Source of the DNA: Sutcliffiella tianshenii
GTDB taxonomy: Bacteria; Bacillota; Bacilli; Bacillales; Bacillaceae_I
Direction: 5' to 3'
DNA: 55,642 bases
Assembly (NCBI RefSeq): GCF_016908565.1
Contig: NZ_JAFBED010000017.1
Location: 1-55,642, forward strand
The notes below the pieces were generated by a model, which searched no databases, had not been told where the DNA came from, and saw only the letters and a program-made list of their open reading frames with translations. The position numbers were made by a program, and so were the translations under genes. Shown here in pieces: positions 37,789-47,715 of this stretch; positions within the stretch are counted from its first letter, which is position 1; each line of letters opens with the position of its first letter.

Positions 37789-38526
37789 GTGTATAAAGGA
37801 ACGTTAAAGCAAATTCTACTGATCACAGATGGGTGCTCGAACTCGGGGGAAGATCCGATTGCGATGGCAGCCCTTGCCAAGGAGCAGGATATTACGGTAA
37901 ATGTCATTGGGGTCATGGATGAAGATACGATAGATGAAAGAGGCATGCAGGAAATCGAGGGCATTGCATTGTCAGGTAGCGGGGTCAGTCAGATCGTCTA
38001 TGCGAAAAACTTGTCCCAGACCGTACAGATGGTGACGAGAAAGGCAATGACCCAAACCTTGCAGGGTGTAATCAACAAAGAGCTCCAGCAGATCTTGGGT
38101 TCCAATTCTTCCATGGAGGATCTGCCTCCGGAAAAGCGCGGCGAGGTCATGGAAGTGGTGGATGAATTAGGGGAAACAGTATCGCTTCAGGTATTGATAC
38201 TGGTGGATACGAGCGCAAGTATGAAATCGAAGCTTCCGACGGTAAAGGAAGCCCTGCTCGATCTTTCCCTTAGCTTGAATGCCAGAATGGGAGACAACCA
38301 GTTTTCAGCCTTTGTCTTTCCTGGAAAGCGCCAGGAGGTGGAAAATATCCTGGATTGGACGCCGAAGTTGGAATCCTTGTCTAGCATTTTCCCTAAGTTG
38401 GCGACAGGGGGAATCACGCCGACAGGACCTGCACTTAAAGAAGCCATTCCTTATTTCAAGAAAACGCGTAGCTTAAGGAGCTTGATTTCCGATGATGAAC
38501 AATACTATGAAGAATCAGGTAGGTAA
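37789..38526 (+). CDS. yabS: vWFA-domain protein YabS
   Basis: 245 residues. It is a cytosolic von Willebrand factor A-like protein of unknown function, paired with the kinase YabT in Bacillus. The N-terminal half begins LLITDGCSNSGED. The C-terminal half carries the metal-binding MIDAS motif DTSAS (near residue 143) and later GGITPTGPAL. GTG 37789 has AGGAGGGG upstream. Its last 35 bases overlap yabT. A forespore-type -35 GTATA at 37722 is suggestive, but its -10 is weak. Confidence 0.92.
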   Translation: MYKGTLKQILLITDGCSNSGEDPIAMAALAKEQDITVNVIGVMDEDTIDERGMQEIEGIALSGSGVSQIVYAKNLSQTVQMVTRKAMTQTLQGVINKELQQILGSNSSMEDLPPEKRGEVMEVVDELGETVSLQVLILVDTSASMKSKLPTVKEALLDLSLSLNARMGDNQFSAFVFPGKRQEVENILDWTPKLESLSSIFPKLATGGITPTGPALKEAIPYFKKTRSLRSLISDDEQYYEESGR

Positions 38527-39538
38527 CCTGCCTCAAGGAACGAACATCTTCGGGAAATGGCACAAAAAAAGCTACACGATTCTTAAGATGCTTGGATATG
38601 GCGCGACAGGATACGTGTACTTGACTAGAAGCGCCGATGGGTTGGCTGCACTAAAAATCAGTGAAAATAGTTCATCCATCACTTCTGAGGTTAACGTCCT
38701 ACGTCATTTTTCGAAGGTCCGGGGATTTTCCCTCGGGCCTTCTTTGTTGGATGTGGATGATTGGGCAATAGCCAATGGCCATAAGGTATTCTCCTTCTAT
38801 GTCATGGAATATCTGGAAGGGGAAGCATTCCTCTCTTTTATTCAGAATAAGGGAATGGAGTGGGCAGGCATCCTTGTTCTGCAGCTGTTGACCGATCTCC
38901 ATACCTTGCATGAGGAAGGCTGGGTCTTCGGTGACCTGAAGCCGGACAACCTGATTGTCACTGCAAACCCTCCTAAAGTAAGGCTGATTGATGTCGGTGG
39001 GACCACAATACAAGGAAGGGCGATCAAGGAATTTACCGAGTTCTTCGATAGAGGCTATTGGGGGTTGGGCTCTAGAAAAGCAGAACCGACCTATGACCTT
39101 TTTGCTGTTGCGATGATCATGATCCATACATGCTACCCGAAGCAATTCCAAAAGAATGGAGAGGGCGGAATCAAGCAGCTGTCCTCCTATATACAGGGAA
39201 ATCTTTGGCTGCGCAAATATGAAAAGGTGCTTGTCAGGGCTTTGACCGGCGAGTATGCCACTGCAATCGAAATGAAAAGGGATTTTCTCCAGGCGATGAG
39301 CGATGCCAAGTCATATGCCGCACCGCAGGCTAAAGCAAAAGCATCCCCTAAAAGCTCGTCAACTTCCTATACCAATCGTAAGCAAAATCGTACGCAAAAA
39401 AACCGGGCACATCAGCAGACCGCACAAAGACAGGTGGTACCGGCGAAAAGCAAGTCCAAAGGCTTTATTGAAACAAGTGTCCTGATCACCATTGTGCTTG
39501 CCGCATATTTTTTCTATATATATGGAACATTGCTCTGA
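38492..39538 (+). CDS. yabT: Hanks-type serine/threonine protein kinase YabT
   Basis: 348 residues. YabT is a DNA-stimulated forespore kinase; in B. subtilis it phosphorylates RecA and AbrB. The glycine loop LGYGATGYVY, ATP lysine K55, catalytic GDLKPDN (D148, K150, N153) and IDVGGT (D167, replacing DFG) are present. After about residue 275 there is a basic K/Q/R/S-rich DNA-binding-type linker, then a single C-terminal membrane helix. There is no external sensor domain, as is normal for YabT. ATG 38492 overlaps the end of yabS, so translation is coupled. Confidence 0.94.
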   Translation: MMNNTMKNQVGNLPQGTNIFGKWHKKSYTILKMLGYGATGYVYLTRSADGLAALKISENSSSITSEVNVLRHFSKVRGFSLGPSLLDVDDWAIANGHKVFSFYVMEYLEGEAFLSFIQNKGMEWAGILVLQLLTDLHTLHEEGWVFGDLKPDNLIVTANPPKVRLIDVGGTTIQGRAIKEFTEFFDRGYWGLGSRKAEPTYDLFAVAMIMIHTCYPKQFQKNGEGGIKQLSSYIQGNLWLRKYEKVLVRALTGEYATAIEMKRDFLQAMSDAKSYAAPQAKAKASPKSSSTSYTNRKQNRTQKNRAHQQTAQRQVVPAKSKSKGFIETSVLITIVLAAYFFYIYGTLL

Positions 39539-39692
39539 TCTGATGGCGTTTAGGGCAAGGAGGAATGGGTATAAAGGGATATGGAGTTTTTTACCGGTAA
39601 ACGGAACGAGCTTCTATTTTGCAGGCTATTGCCTCAAGTGGTAGGATAAAGGAGAAATTATACGTGTAAGTTCAAAGGAATGGGTATGATAT

Positions 39693-41087
39693 ATGTGGAA
39701 CAATGTTTCTGCCTTTATTCAAAAGCATAATTTACTGCCTGAAGGTTCCAAGGTGGTCATCGGGGTCAGTGGCGGTGCAGACTCCATCAGTCTATTGCAT
39801 TTTTTTGACACCATCCGGGTGGAAAAGCATTTGGAACTGATTGTTGCCCATGTGGACCATATGTTCAGGGGAAGGCAATCGGAGGAAGATATGCTTTTTG
39901 TGAAGGAGGAATGTGAAAAAAGATGCATTCCTTTTGAAGCATCACAGATCGATGTGTTGTCATACCAAAGGGAAAACAAATGGAGTGCACAAGTTGCAGC
40001 AAGAAAGTGTCGCTACTCCTTCTATCAGGAAGTGATGGAAAAGCACCAAGCGAACCTCCTGGCACTTGGTCATCACGGAGATGATCAAGTGGAAACGATG
40101 TTGATGAGGTTGGGAAGGGGCTCCTCCATCAAAGGATATGCAGGGATCCTGCCGAAGCGCCAATTCGGCAGAGGGTGGATCATCCGCCCGCTCCTTTCTG
40201 TCACCAAGGAGGAAGTGCTGGACTATGTGAAGGAAAACGGACTCTCCTACCGTCACGATCCAAGCAATGATAAGGATGCCTATCGCAGGAACAGATTAAG
40301 GCATCATGTCCTTCCTTTGCTGAAAGATGAATTTCCTTCCTTGAATGAGAAATTCCAAGCCTTCAGCGAGCATTTACAAGATGACAATTCTTATTTGGAG
40401 GAATTAACCAAAAAAGAATGGAATAAAGTAATTAAAACCAAAAATGAAAGCAGAGTGGTCCTAAGGATAAAACCTTTGCTTTTAATGGCAAAACCTTTAC
40501 AAAGAAGAGGGTTTCAACTAATATTAAACTATCTCTATAATAATGAAATTCCTCCATCTCTTTCCTCTATACATATTGATAATTTGTTATCCTTATTGGA
40601 AAGCGAACACCCTTCTGGAATGTTACATTTCCCTGATGATCTGCAGGTTACTCGGTCCTACAATGATTGCACGTTTTCATTTGAAAATGAAAGGGCCATT
40701 CCCTTTCGTGCCATGATTGAAGTGCCTGGGAAGATAACATTGCCGACAGATGATGTAATCATTAGCGAGGTTTGGACACACTACAATCATGAGGTTCAAC
40801 CAGAGAAGAACCAAGCTATCCTAGATTTATCGAAAGTAGCATTTCCGCTTCAAGTCAGGTCGAGGCTCAACGGTGACCGGATGAAGCTGAAGGGGACAGC
40901 GGGCTCCAAAAAACTGAAAAGCATCTTTATCGAAGCGAAGATCCCGATTGCAAAGCGGGATTCATGGCCGATTATAGTCGATGCAAATGAAAATGTTTTA
41001 TGGGTGCCCATGTTGAAACGTTCGCCTTTTGAAGTCACAGAGGAAACGATGGGTCCAGTTTTAGTTTTAACAATTAAGAAGAGCTAA
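39693..41087 (+). CDS. tilS: tRNA(Ile)-lysidine synthase
   Basis: 464 residues. TilS converts C34 of tRNA-Ile (CAU) to lysidine so that it reads AUA. The N-type ATP-pyrophosphatase PP-loop is SGGADS (residues 26-31), followed by [23 protein letters not shown] and [11 protein letters not shown]. Two C-terminal tRNA-binding domains follow (to [16 protein letters not shown]). The ribosome site is modest. It starts the tilS-hpt-ftsH run conserved in Bacillus. The 39539-39692 gap holds a 12-bp palindrome, TTTACCGGTAAA (39590-39601), and no clear promoter. Confidence 0.96.
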   Translation: MWNNVSAFIQKHNLLPEGSKVVIGVSGGADSISLLHFFDTIRVEKHLELIVAHVDHMFRGRQSEEDMLFVKEECEKRCIPFEASQIDVLSYQRENKWSAQVAARKCRYSFYQEVMEKHQANLLALGHHGDDQVETMLMRLGRGSSIKGYAGILPKRQFGRGWIIRPLLSVTKEEVLDYVKENGLSYRHDPSNDKDAYRRNRLRHHVLPLLKDEFPSLNEKFQAFSEHLQDDNSYLEELTKKEWNKVIKTKNESRVVLRIKPLLLMAKPLQRRGFQLILNYLYNNEIPPSLSSIHIDNLLSLLESEHPSGMLHFPDDLQVTRSYNDCTFSFENERAIPFRAMIEVPGKITLPTDDVIISEVWTHYNHEVQPEKNQAILDLSKVAFPLQVRSRLNGDRMKLKGTAGSKKLKSIFIEAKIPIAKRDSWPIIVDANENVLWVPMLKRSPFEVTEETMGPVLVLTIKKS

Positions 41088-41109
41088 CAGTTTGGGAGGC
41101 AACAACGAA

Positions 41110-41658
41110 ATGAACAAAGACATTGAAAAAGTACTCTTTAGCGAAGAAGAGCTTCAAGCAAAGGTAAGAGAATTAGGTGCTCGATTAACAGAAGACTATA
41201 GTGACCGTTTTCCATTGGCGATTGGTGTCCTTAAAGGCGCTATGCCATTCATGGGCGACCTGATTAAACGTATGGATACATATCTGGAAATGGATTTCAT
41301 GGATGTTTCAAGCTATGGGAATTCCACTGTCTCCTCAGGAGAGGTGAAGATCCTGAAAGATTTGGACACATCTGTTGAAGGCAGGGATATCCTGATCATC
41401 GAGGATATCATCGATAGTGGTCTGACTCTTAGCTATCTCGTGGAGCTTTTCCGCTACCGCAAAGCAAAAACCATAAAAATCGTTACATTGTTAGATAAGC
41501 CTAGCGGAAGAAAAGCTGATATTACTGCTGATTATGTCGGGTTTATCGTACCGGATGAATTTGTAGTGGGTTACGGACTCGATTATGCAGAAAGATACCG
41601 CAACCTCCCTTATATCGGAGTGTTAAAACCTGAAATCTACACAAATAACGAAGAGTAA
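41110..41658 (+). CDS. hpt: Hypoxanthine-guanine phosphoribosyltransferase
   Basis: 182 residues (hprT). It salvages hypoxanthine and guanine with PRPP; in Bacillus it also interacts with FtsH and TilS. The PRPP loop is [26 protein letters not shown] and the catalytic-loop region [11 protein letters not shown] are typical. The ATG at 41110 ([20 protein letters not shown] about ten bases upstream) is preferred to an in-frame TTG at 41092 that overlaps the ribosome site. Confidence 0.97.
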   Translation: MNKDIEKVLFSEEELQAKVRELGARLTEDYSDRFPLAIGVLKGAMPFMGDLIKRMDTYLEMDFMDVSSYGNSTVSSGEVKILKDLDTSVEGRDILIIEDIIDSGLTLSYLVELFRYRKAKTIKIVTLLDKPSGRKADITADYVGFIVPDEFVVGYGLDYAERYRNLPYIGVLKPEIYTNNEE

Positions 41659-41677
41659 ACATCAAAAACCTGATTTC

Positions 41678-41707
41678 TTGAATTGGATTAATTTTCTATG
41701 ATACTAT
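41678..41707 (+). promoter_or_regulatory. Possible ftsH promoter
   Basis: TTGAAT (41678-41683) and TACTAT (41702-41707), 18 bases apart. This is a weak match; ftsH may also be reached by read-through from hpt. Confidence 0.35.
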
Positions 41708-41742
41708 TGGTTTAGTTTGTCTATCGTGGGAGGAGGTAAGGG

Positions 41743-43677
41743 ATGAACAGAATATTTCGAAACACCATATTTTATTTACTGATATTTTTAGTGGTCATTG
41801 GGGTAGTGAGTTTCTTTAACAGCCCTAATTCGAAAGAAGACCCGATCACCTATAATACATTCATCCAAAATCTTGAAGAGAATAAAGTGGAAGAGTTCAC
41901 CATACAACCTACTCGTTCCGTCTATGAAGTGCGCGGGAAAATCAAAGGTGCAGAAGAAGGCAAGACGTTTGTCACTGCCGTACCGAACAGTCCTAGTGCC
42001 CTGGAACGTGTGGAAACTATTGCTGAAGCTAACAAGATTGTCATGAAAGTGGAAAAAGCGGAAGAAACGAGCGGTTGGGTAACCTTCTTCACTTCCATCA
42101 TTCCTTTCGTCATCATCTTCATCCTATTCTTCTTCTTGCTCAATCAAGCACAAGGCGGCGGAAGCCGAGTGATGAACTTCGGTAAAAGTAAGGCGAAGCT
42201 GTACAGTGAAGAAAAGAAAAAAGTGAAGTTCAAAGATGTTGCCGGTGCGGATGAAGAAAAGCAAGAGCTTGTAGAGGTAGTAGAGTTCCTGAAGGATCCT
42301 CGAAAATTCTCTGAGCTTGGCGCACGAATTCCTAAAGGGGTCCTTTTGGTGGGTCCTCCTGGTACAGGTAAAACTTTGCTTGCAAGAGCGGTGGCCGGTG
42401 AAGCTGGCGTGCCATTCTTCTCGATCAGTGGATCTGACTTCGTCGAAATGTTCGTAGGGGTCGGTGCATCACGTGTGCGTGACCTGTTCGAAAATGCAAA
42501 GAAAAATGCACCATGTATCATCTTCATTGATGAAATCGATGCAGTAGGTCGTCAACGTGGAGCGGGACTTGGCGGAGGTCACGATGAGCGTGAGCAGACG
42601 CTTAACCAATTGCTCGTCGAGATGGACGGTTTCGGTGCCAATGAGGGAATCATCATTGTCGCAGCAACGAACCGCCCGGATATCCTTGACCCTGCATTAC
42701 TGCGTCCTGGACGTTTTGACCGTCAGATCACGGTGGACCGTCCCGATCTTAAAGGCCGTGAAGCAGTACTTCAAGTACATGCCCGCAACAAGCCTTTAGA
42801 TGAGAACATCAATATGAAAACCATTGCGATGCGTACACCAGGCTTCTCAGGTGCCGATTTGGAAAACCTGTTAAATGAAGCTGCATTGGTTGCGGCAAGA
42901 CATGATAAAAAGAAAATCGATATGCTTGATATTGATGAAGCGATTGACCGTGTCATTGCAGGTCCGGCGAAAAAGAGCAGAGTCATTTCCAAGAAGGAGC
43001 GAAATATCGTCGCCTATCATGAAGCAGGCCACACCATTATCGGTGTCGTCCTTGATGAAGCGGATATGGTACATAAAGTTACCATCGTTCCTCGCGGGCA
43101 GGCTGGCGGTTATGCGGTGATGCTTCCGAAAGAAGATCGCTATTTCATGACAAAGCCAGAGCTGTTAGACAAGATCGTCGGATTGTTGGGCGGACGTGTA
43201 GCAGAGGAATTAGTATTTGGAGAAGCGAGTACAGGGGCGCATAACGATTTTCAACGCGCGACTGGCATTGCCCGAAAAATGGTAACGGAGTACGGTATGA
43301 GCGAAAAGCTTGGACCGTTACAGTTCGGCCAGGCTTCAGGCGGCCAAGTGTTCCTTGGACGCGATATCCAGAACGAGCAAAACTACAGTGATGCCATTGC
43401 ACATCAGATCGATATGGAAATCCAGCGCTTCATCAAGGAATCTTATGAGCGTGCAAAACAGATCCTTACAGAAAACCGCGATAAACTTGAGCTTGTTGCC
43501 CAGACTTTATTAGAGGTTGAAACACTTGATGCAGATCAAATCAAGCACCTTGTGGAAAAAGGAAAACTACCAGACCTTCCTTTAACACAAGCCAATGGCC
43601 AAGATGATGTAAAAGTGAACATCAACACTAAAAAAGAAGCGGACAAATTGGATACAACTGACGATAAGAAAGAATAA
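41743..43677 (+). CDS. ftsH: ATP-dependent zinc metalloprotease FtsH
   Basis: 644 residues. FtsH is a membrane-anchored hexameric AAA+ protease that degrades membrane and regulatory proteins, including SpoVM and Spo0E in Bacillus. Membrane helices are at about 5-25 and 110-130. Walker A GPPGTGKT is at 204-211, followed by Walker [10 protein letters not shown]. The zinc site HEAGH is at 426-430. The C-terminal tail is charged and variable. GGAGGAGG precedes the ATG. A strong terminator follows. Confidence 0.98.
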   Translation: MNRIFRNTIFYLLIFLVVIGVVSFFNSPNSKEDPITYNTFIQNLEENKVEEFTIQPTRSVYEVRGKIKGAEEGKTFVTAVPNSPSALERVETIAEANKIVMKVEKAEETSGWVTFFTSIIPFVIIFILFFFLLNQAQGGGSRVMNFGKSKAKLYSEEKKKVKFKDVAGADEEKQELVEVVEFLKDPRKFSELGARIPKGVLLVGPPGTGKTLLARAVAGEAGVPFFSISGSDFVEMFVGVGASRVRDLFENAKKNAPCIIFIDEIDAVGRQRGAGLGGGHDEREQTLNQLLVEMDGFGANEGIIIVAATNRPDILDPALLRPGRFDRQITVDRPDLKGREAVLQVHARNKPLDENINMKTIAMRTPGFSGADLENLLNEAALVAARHDKKKIDMLDIDEAIDRVIAGPAKKSRVISKKERNIVAYHEAGHTIIGVVLDEADMVHKVTIVPRGQAGGYAVMLPKEDRYFMTKPELLDKIVGLLGGRVAEELVFGEASTGAHNDFQRATGIARKMVTEYGMSEKLGPLQFGQASGGQVFLGRDIQNEQNYSDAIAHQIDMEIQRFIKESYERAKQILTENRDKLELVAQTLLEVETLDADQIKHLVEKGKLPDLPLTQANGQDDVKVNINTKKEADKLDTTDDKKE

Positions 43678-43679
43678 CA

Positions 43680-43711
43680 AAAAGATGCCTGGTCCCAGGC
43701 ATCTTTTTTTA
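43680..43711 (+). terminator. Terminator of ftsH
   Basis: GATGCCTGG pairs with CCAGGCATC across a two-base loop, followed by seven T. Confidence 0.92.
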
Positions 43712-43751
43712 TGGGGCTAGTTATACAAGATTACTTATTATGTGTATTCTA

Positions 43752-43807
43752 GCTGTTGATTGGAGCAATAGGCGGAGACTCCTGCGCCTAGTGCGGAAAT
43801 CAACAGC
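43752..43807 (+). repeat. Miniature 56-bp copy of the GC-rich palindromic repeat
   Basis: GCTGTTGATTGGAGC at one end and GCGGAAATCAACAGC at the other match the ends of 11055-11181, and GAGACTCCTGCG matches an internal block, but the GGGAGACCCC core is missing. The terminal inverted repeat is perfect over ten bases, and TAGGCG/CGCCTA pair inside. It lies between ftsH and coaX. Confidence 0.8.
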
Positions 43808-43899
43808 GGTGTTAAACAGAGCATTATGTGATGAGATTTGTCGATTTGTGTATTTCCCGAGGAATAAGAATTTTTTCTGGAGTTGAATAAGGCGTTGTG

Positions 43900-43908
43900 T
43901 GGTATGAT
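43900..43908 (+). promoter_or_regulatory. Extended -10 promoter of coaX
   Basis: TGGTATGAT fits the extended -10 pattern TGN-TATRAT. No good -35 lies 17 bases upstream. Confidence 0.45.
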
Positions 43909-43944
43909 GTAGCCATGTAAATAGTTAGTAAAGTGGGGATTATA

Positions 43945-44718
43945 ATGATATTTGTCTTGGATGTTGGGAATACAAATACTGTTATTGGTGTATACGAAGG
44001 AGAAGAACTTAAGCATCATTGGAGAGTGGAAACGAGTCGGAATAAGACGGAGGATGAATTTGGGATGATCATCAAATCCCTGTTGGAGCATGTCGGCCTT
44101 TCCTTCAAGGACTTTGAAGGAATCATCATTTCGTCCGTAGTACCGCCAATCATGTTTTCTCTTGAAAGAATGTGCCAGAAATATTTTCATTTAAAACCAT
44201 TAGTAGTCGGACCTGGGATCAAAACAGGCTTGAACATAAAGTATGAAAATCCGAGGGAGGTCGGGGCAGACCGTATCGTCAATGCGGTAGCGGGTATCCA
44301 TCTATATGGGAGCCCATTGATCATTGTTGATTTCGGAACAGCTACCACCTATTGCTACATTAATGAGGACAAGCAGTACATGGGCGGAGCGATTGCACCG
44401 GGTATCAGCATTTCAACCGAGGCCCTATATTCCAGAGCTTCAAAATTGCCAAGAATCGAGATTGCCCGACCTGAAGGTGTTATAGGGAAGAACACGGTAA
44501 GTGCCATGCAGGCAGGCATCCTTTTTGGATATGTAGGGCAAGTGGAGGGAATAGTGGAACGGATGAAACGTCAATCTCCTATTCCTCCTAAAGTCATCGC
44601 AACAGGCGGACTCGCTTCCCTTATCGGAAATGAATCGGATGTCATCGACATTGTCGACCCGTTTTTAACACTTAAAGGATTACATTTGATTTATACAAAG
44701 AATACAAAAGAAGATTGA
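43945..44718 (+). CDS. coaX: Type III pantothenate kinase
   Basis: 257 residues. CoaX phosphorylates pantothenate, the first step of coenzyme A synthesis. The N-terminal [13 protein letters not shown] is the ASKHA phosphate loop. [21 protein letters not shown] and GGAIAPGI follow with the conserved Asp residues. ATG 43945 (GTGGGGA upstream) gives [12 protein letters not shown]; the in-frame GTG at 43933 is part of the ribosome site. It is the first gene of coaX-hslO-yacD. Confidence 0.96.
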   Translation: MIFVLDVGNTNTVIGVYEGEELKHHWRVETSRNKTEDEFGMIIKSLLEHVGLSFKDFEGIIISSVVPPIMFSLERMCQKYFHLKPLVVGPGIKTGLNIKYENPREVGADRIVNAVAGIHLYGSPLIIVDFGTATTYCYINEDKQYMGGAIAPGISISTEALYSRASKLPRIEIARPEGVIGKNTVSAMQAGILFGYVGQVEGIVERMKRQSPIPPKVIATGGLASLIGNESDVIDIVDPFLTLKGLHLIYTKNTKED

Positions 44719-44739
44719 GATTAGAAAGGAGCAACAACC

Positions 44740-45621
44740 ATGTCAGACTATCTAGTAAAAGCACTCGCCTTTGAAGGGCAAGTCCGCGCGTATGCAGTAA
44801 GAACAACAGACACGGTATCGGAGGCTCAAAAGCGCCATCAAACATGGCCGACCGCTTCGGCTGCACTCGGAAGAGCGATGTCCGCATCTGTTATGCTTGG
44901 GGCAATGCTAAAAGGAGAAAACAAACTTACCGTAAAGATCGATGGTGGGGGACCGATCGGGGTCATCCTCGTGGACAGTAACGCAAAGGGACAGGTAAGG
45001 GGATATGTGACCAATCCACAAACACACTTTGATTTGAATCAGCATGGTAAATTGGATGTTGCGCGTGCAGTGGGAACGAACGGTAACCTTTCGATTGTAA
45101 AAGACCTTGGCTTAAGAGAGCATTTCTCCGGCCAGACAGAATTGATTTCGGGAGAGCTTGGTGAGGATTTCACCTATTATCTTGTATCCTCTGAGCAGGT
45201 TCCTTCTGCAGTCGGAGTAGGGGTATTGGTTAATCCGGATAACTCGATCCTTGCATCAGGCGGGTTCATCATCCAATTGATGCCGGGTACATCAGAGGAA
45301 ACCATCACAGTGATAGAAGAAAAGATAAACAATATGACACCTGTTTCGAAGCTGATTGAAAAAGGGCTGACACCTGAAGAACTTCTGAATGAAATATTAG
45401 GTGCGGAAAATGTGAAGTTCCTGGAGACGTTGCCGGTGGAATTCAAATGTCAGTGCTCCAAAGAACGGTTTGAACGTGCCATCATCTCATTAGGTGAGCA
45501 GGAAATCACGGAAATCATCGAGGAGGATGGTCAAGCTGAGGCTATGTGCCATTTCTGTAATTCATCCTACAAATTCTCCAAAGAAGAGCTAGAAAGTATG
45601 AGAGAGCAAGTTAAAGGTTAG
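44740..45621 (+). CDS. hslO: Redox-regulated chaperone Hsp33
   Basis: 293 residues. Hsp33 is a holdase activated by oxidation and heat, through release of zinc and disulfide formation. The C-terminal redox switch has C237 and C239 (CQC) and C270 and C273 (CHFC). The N-terminal domain ends near residue 180. GAAAGGAG precedes the ATG. It is 21 bases after coaX and nine bases before yacD. Confidence 0.97.
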   Translation: MSDYLVKALAFEGQVRAYAVRTTDTVSEAQKRHQTWPTASAALGRAMSASVMLGAMLKGENKLTVKIDGGGPIGVILVDSNAKGQVRGYVTNPQTHFDLNQHGKLDVARAVGTNGNLSIVKDLGLREHFSGQTELISGELGEDFTYYLVSSEQVPSAVGVGVLVNPDNSILASGGFIIQLMPGTSEETITVIEEKINNMTPVSKLIEKGLTPEELLNEILGAENVKFLETLPVEFKCQCSKERFERAIISLGEQEITEIIEEDGQAEAMCHFCNSSYKFSKEELESMREQVKG

Positions 45622-45630
45622 GTGACATTT

Positions 45631-46560
45631 ATGCAGCAAAAGGGGCATTTAAAGAGAAAGTGGTTATGGAATATCATTTTTGGACTTGTCATTATCAACT
45701 GTTTGACCTTGGCCTTTTTAGCCAAGCAATCTTTTTCACTGAAAGAGGCATCGGAAGCGGCAGCCTTTGTCAATGGCAATGATAATGTGGTGGCCACTGT
45801 CGGTGATACAACAATCACGAGAAAAGCATTGCTTCAAGAATTGGAAAAGATGTATGGCCATGAAGTATCCCGTTCATTGGTGAACCAGGAAGTCGTCAGG
45901 CAGATGGCCAAAAAATATAAAATCACGGTATCCGATGAAGCGGTGGAAAGGGAATGGAACATGATCAAAACCATGTACACCCGTTCCCCGATGCTTCAGA
46001 CATCCTCAGAAGAAGCAGTGAAGCAACAGATCAAATCAAGCCTGCTACTGGAGGAGCTGCTTGTAAAGGATGTAACCATTCCGGAAGAGGAAATGGAATC
46101 CTACTATGAACAAAACAAAGAGACATTCGCCCTGGATGAAGCTTTTCACCTTTCGCACATTGTAGTGGAGACGAAAAAAGAAGCGGAGGCCGTCATTAAA
46201 GACCTTAAAGGCGGTTCTAGCTTCTCCTCCCTTGCGATGGAAGTTTCAACGGATGAGCTTACCGCCAATCAAGGTGGCGACCTTGGTTTCCTTTCTGCAA
46301 AAACAGAAATGTACCCAAGCGCCTATCTTGAAGAAGCGCAAGGGATGAAGAATGCTTCTTGGAGCGATGCGATATCTGTAGATGGCCATTATGTGGTGTT
46401 GTATTTGCATGAAAAGGTTGAAGGTGTTACATATTCCTATAAAGAAGTGAAGGACCAGATCAGACGGCAGCTAGCTTTGGAGCATATGGAAGGAACGGCC
46501 GATCCCTCTATTTTTTGGGAAGAGGTTGGAGTGGAATGGAATCAAACCTCCGCACAATAG
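45631..46560 (+). CDS. yacD: Membrane-anchored parvulin-like peptidyl-prolyl isomerase (YacD)
   Basis: 309 residues. It is related to PrsA/SurA and likely helps folding of exported proteins at the outer face of the membrane. A hydrophobic anchor covers about residues 12-33. There is no lipobox cysteine, unlike PrsA. A SurA_N-like helical part follows, then a parvulin domain (FHLSHIVVETKKEAE through GGDLGFLS). ATG 45631 follows AGGTGA by six bases; an in-frame GTG at 45622 is part of that site. Whether the isomerase is active cannot be told from sequence. Confidence 0.9.
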   Translation: MQQKGHLKRKWLWNIIFGLVIINCLTLAFLAKQSFSLKEASEAAAFVNGNDNVVATVGDTTITRKALLQELEKMYGHEVSRSLVNQEVVRQMAKKYKITVSDEAVEREWNMIKTMYTRSPMLQTSSEEAVKQQIKSSLLLEELLVKDVTIPEEEMESYYEQNKETFALDEAFHLSHIVVETKKEAEAVIKDLKGGSSFSSLAMEVSTDELTANQGGDLGFLSAKTEMYPSAYLEEAQGMKNASWSDAISVDGHYVVLYLHEKVEGVTYSYKEVKDQIRRQLALEHMEGTADPSIFWEEVGVEWNQTSAQ

Positions 46561-46585
46561 GAAGAAAAACGTCGATGCAAATAAA

Positions 46586-46614
46586 TTGACAATTCAGATT
46601 AAGTGGTGTTAAAT
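46586..46614 (+). promoter_or_regulatory. cysK promoter (sigma-A)
   Basis: TTGACA (46586-46591) and TTAAAT (46609-46614) are 17 bases apart. GGAAGTAATTCC (46616-46627), a short inverted repeat, lies just after the -10. Confidence 0.5.
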
Positions 46615-46665
46615 GGAAGTAATTCCGACAAGAACACTAAGCTTTAAACGAATGGGGGAGTTCAA

Positions 46666-47592
46666 TTGGTACGAGTGGCAAATTCCATTGATGAGTTAGT
46701 GGGGCAAACACCCATAGTAAGACTGAATAGAATTGTTGAAGAAGGTATGGCGGATATCTACCTGAAACTTGAGTTTATGAACCCTGGTAGCAGCGTCAAA
46801 GATCGAATTGCTTTGGCAATGATTGATGCGGCGATCGAAGAGGGGACTTTGAAAGAGGGAGATACCATTATCGAGCCCACCAGCGGTAACACCGGGATTG
46901 GTCTCGCGATGGTGGCCGCTGCCAAAGGACTGAAGGCGATCTTGGTCATGCCTGACACAATGAGTATAGAACGCCGAAACCTGCTTCGTGCGTATGGAGC
47001 GGAATTGGTATTGACACCGGGTGCAGAGGGCATGGGTGGTGCAATCCGAAAAGCGGAGGCAATCTCCAAGGAAAAGGGCCTCTTCATGCCACAGCAGTTC
47101 AATAATAAAGCCAACCCTGAAATTCACCGTAAAACGACTGGGAAAGAGATTGTGGAACAGATGGGCGGGCAGCTTGATGCTTTCGTTTCAGGGATCGGAA
47201 CAGGCGGTACGATCACCGGTGCAGGGGAAGTGCTGAAGGAAACGTACCCGGGCATCAGGATCGTAGCGGTGGAGCCTACTGATTCTCCCGTTCTTTCAGG
47301 GGGCAAGCCTGGGCCGCATAAAATCCAGGGGATCGGAGCGGGCTTTGTTCCTTCCATCCTGGATACGGAGATCTATGATCAGGTTATTACAGTCAAAAAC
47401 GAGGAAGCTTTCGAGTATGCCCGGCTTGCTGCAAAAGCTGAGGGTATACTTGGCGGGATATCTTCCGGGGCTGCCATTTTTGCCGCATTGAAAGTGGCAA
47501 GGGAGCTTGGCGAAGGCAAAAAGGTTTTAGCGGTCATTCCAAGCAACGGGGAACGCTATTTGAGTACCGCGTTATATCAATTTGAAGAATAG
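46666..47592 (+). CDS. cysK: Cysteine synthase A
   Basis: 308 residues. O-acetylserine sulfhydrylase makes cysteine from O-acetylserine and sulfide. The PLP lysine is K45 in [22 protein letters not shown] binds substrate, [11 protein letters not shown] binds the PLP phosphate, and [10 protein letters not shown] follows. The start is TTG with GGGGGAG five bases upstream, giving MVRVANSI as in B. subtilis. It is monocistronic with a strong terminator. Confidence 0.97.
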   Translation: MVRVANSIDELVGQTPIVRLNRIVEEGMADIYLKLEFMNPGSSVKDRIALAMIDAAIEEGTLKEGDTIIEPTSGNTGIGLAMVAAAKGLKAILVMPDTMSIERRNLLRAYGAELVLTPGAEGMGGAIRKAEAISKEKGLFMPQQFNNKANPEIHRKTTGKEIVEQMGGQLDAFVSGIGTGGTITGAGEVLKETYPGIRIVAVEPTDSPVLSGGKPGPHKIQGIGAGFVPSILDTEIYDQVITVKNEEAFEYARLAAKAEGILGGISSGAAIFAALKVARELGEGKKVLAVIPSNGERYLSTALYQFEE

Positions 47593-47600
47593 GAAATGTT

Positions 47601-47636
47601 AAAGGAAAACAGGCATGAACTGTTTTCCTTTTTTTA
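47601..47636 (+). terminator. Terminator of cysK
   Basis: A perfect 12-bp stem, AAAGGAAAACAG with CTGTTTTCCTTT, ends in a T run. Confidence 0.92.
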
Positions 47637-47715
47637 TAGATTTATTGAAGTGCAATAATCGACAAATTTCATGTAGAATATAGGTAATATGCAAGTTAGG
47701 AGCGTGACAGCAAGA

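Noticed and set aside
39590-39601. 12-bp palindrome TTTACCGGTAAA before tilS, considered as an operator
   Set aside because: It is short, with no promoter around it that I can support and no second copy seen in the window.
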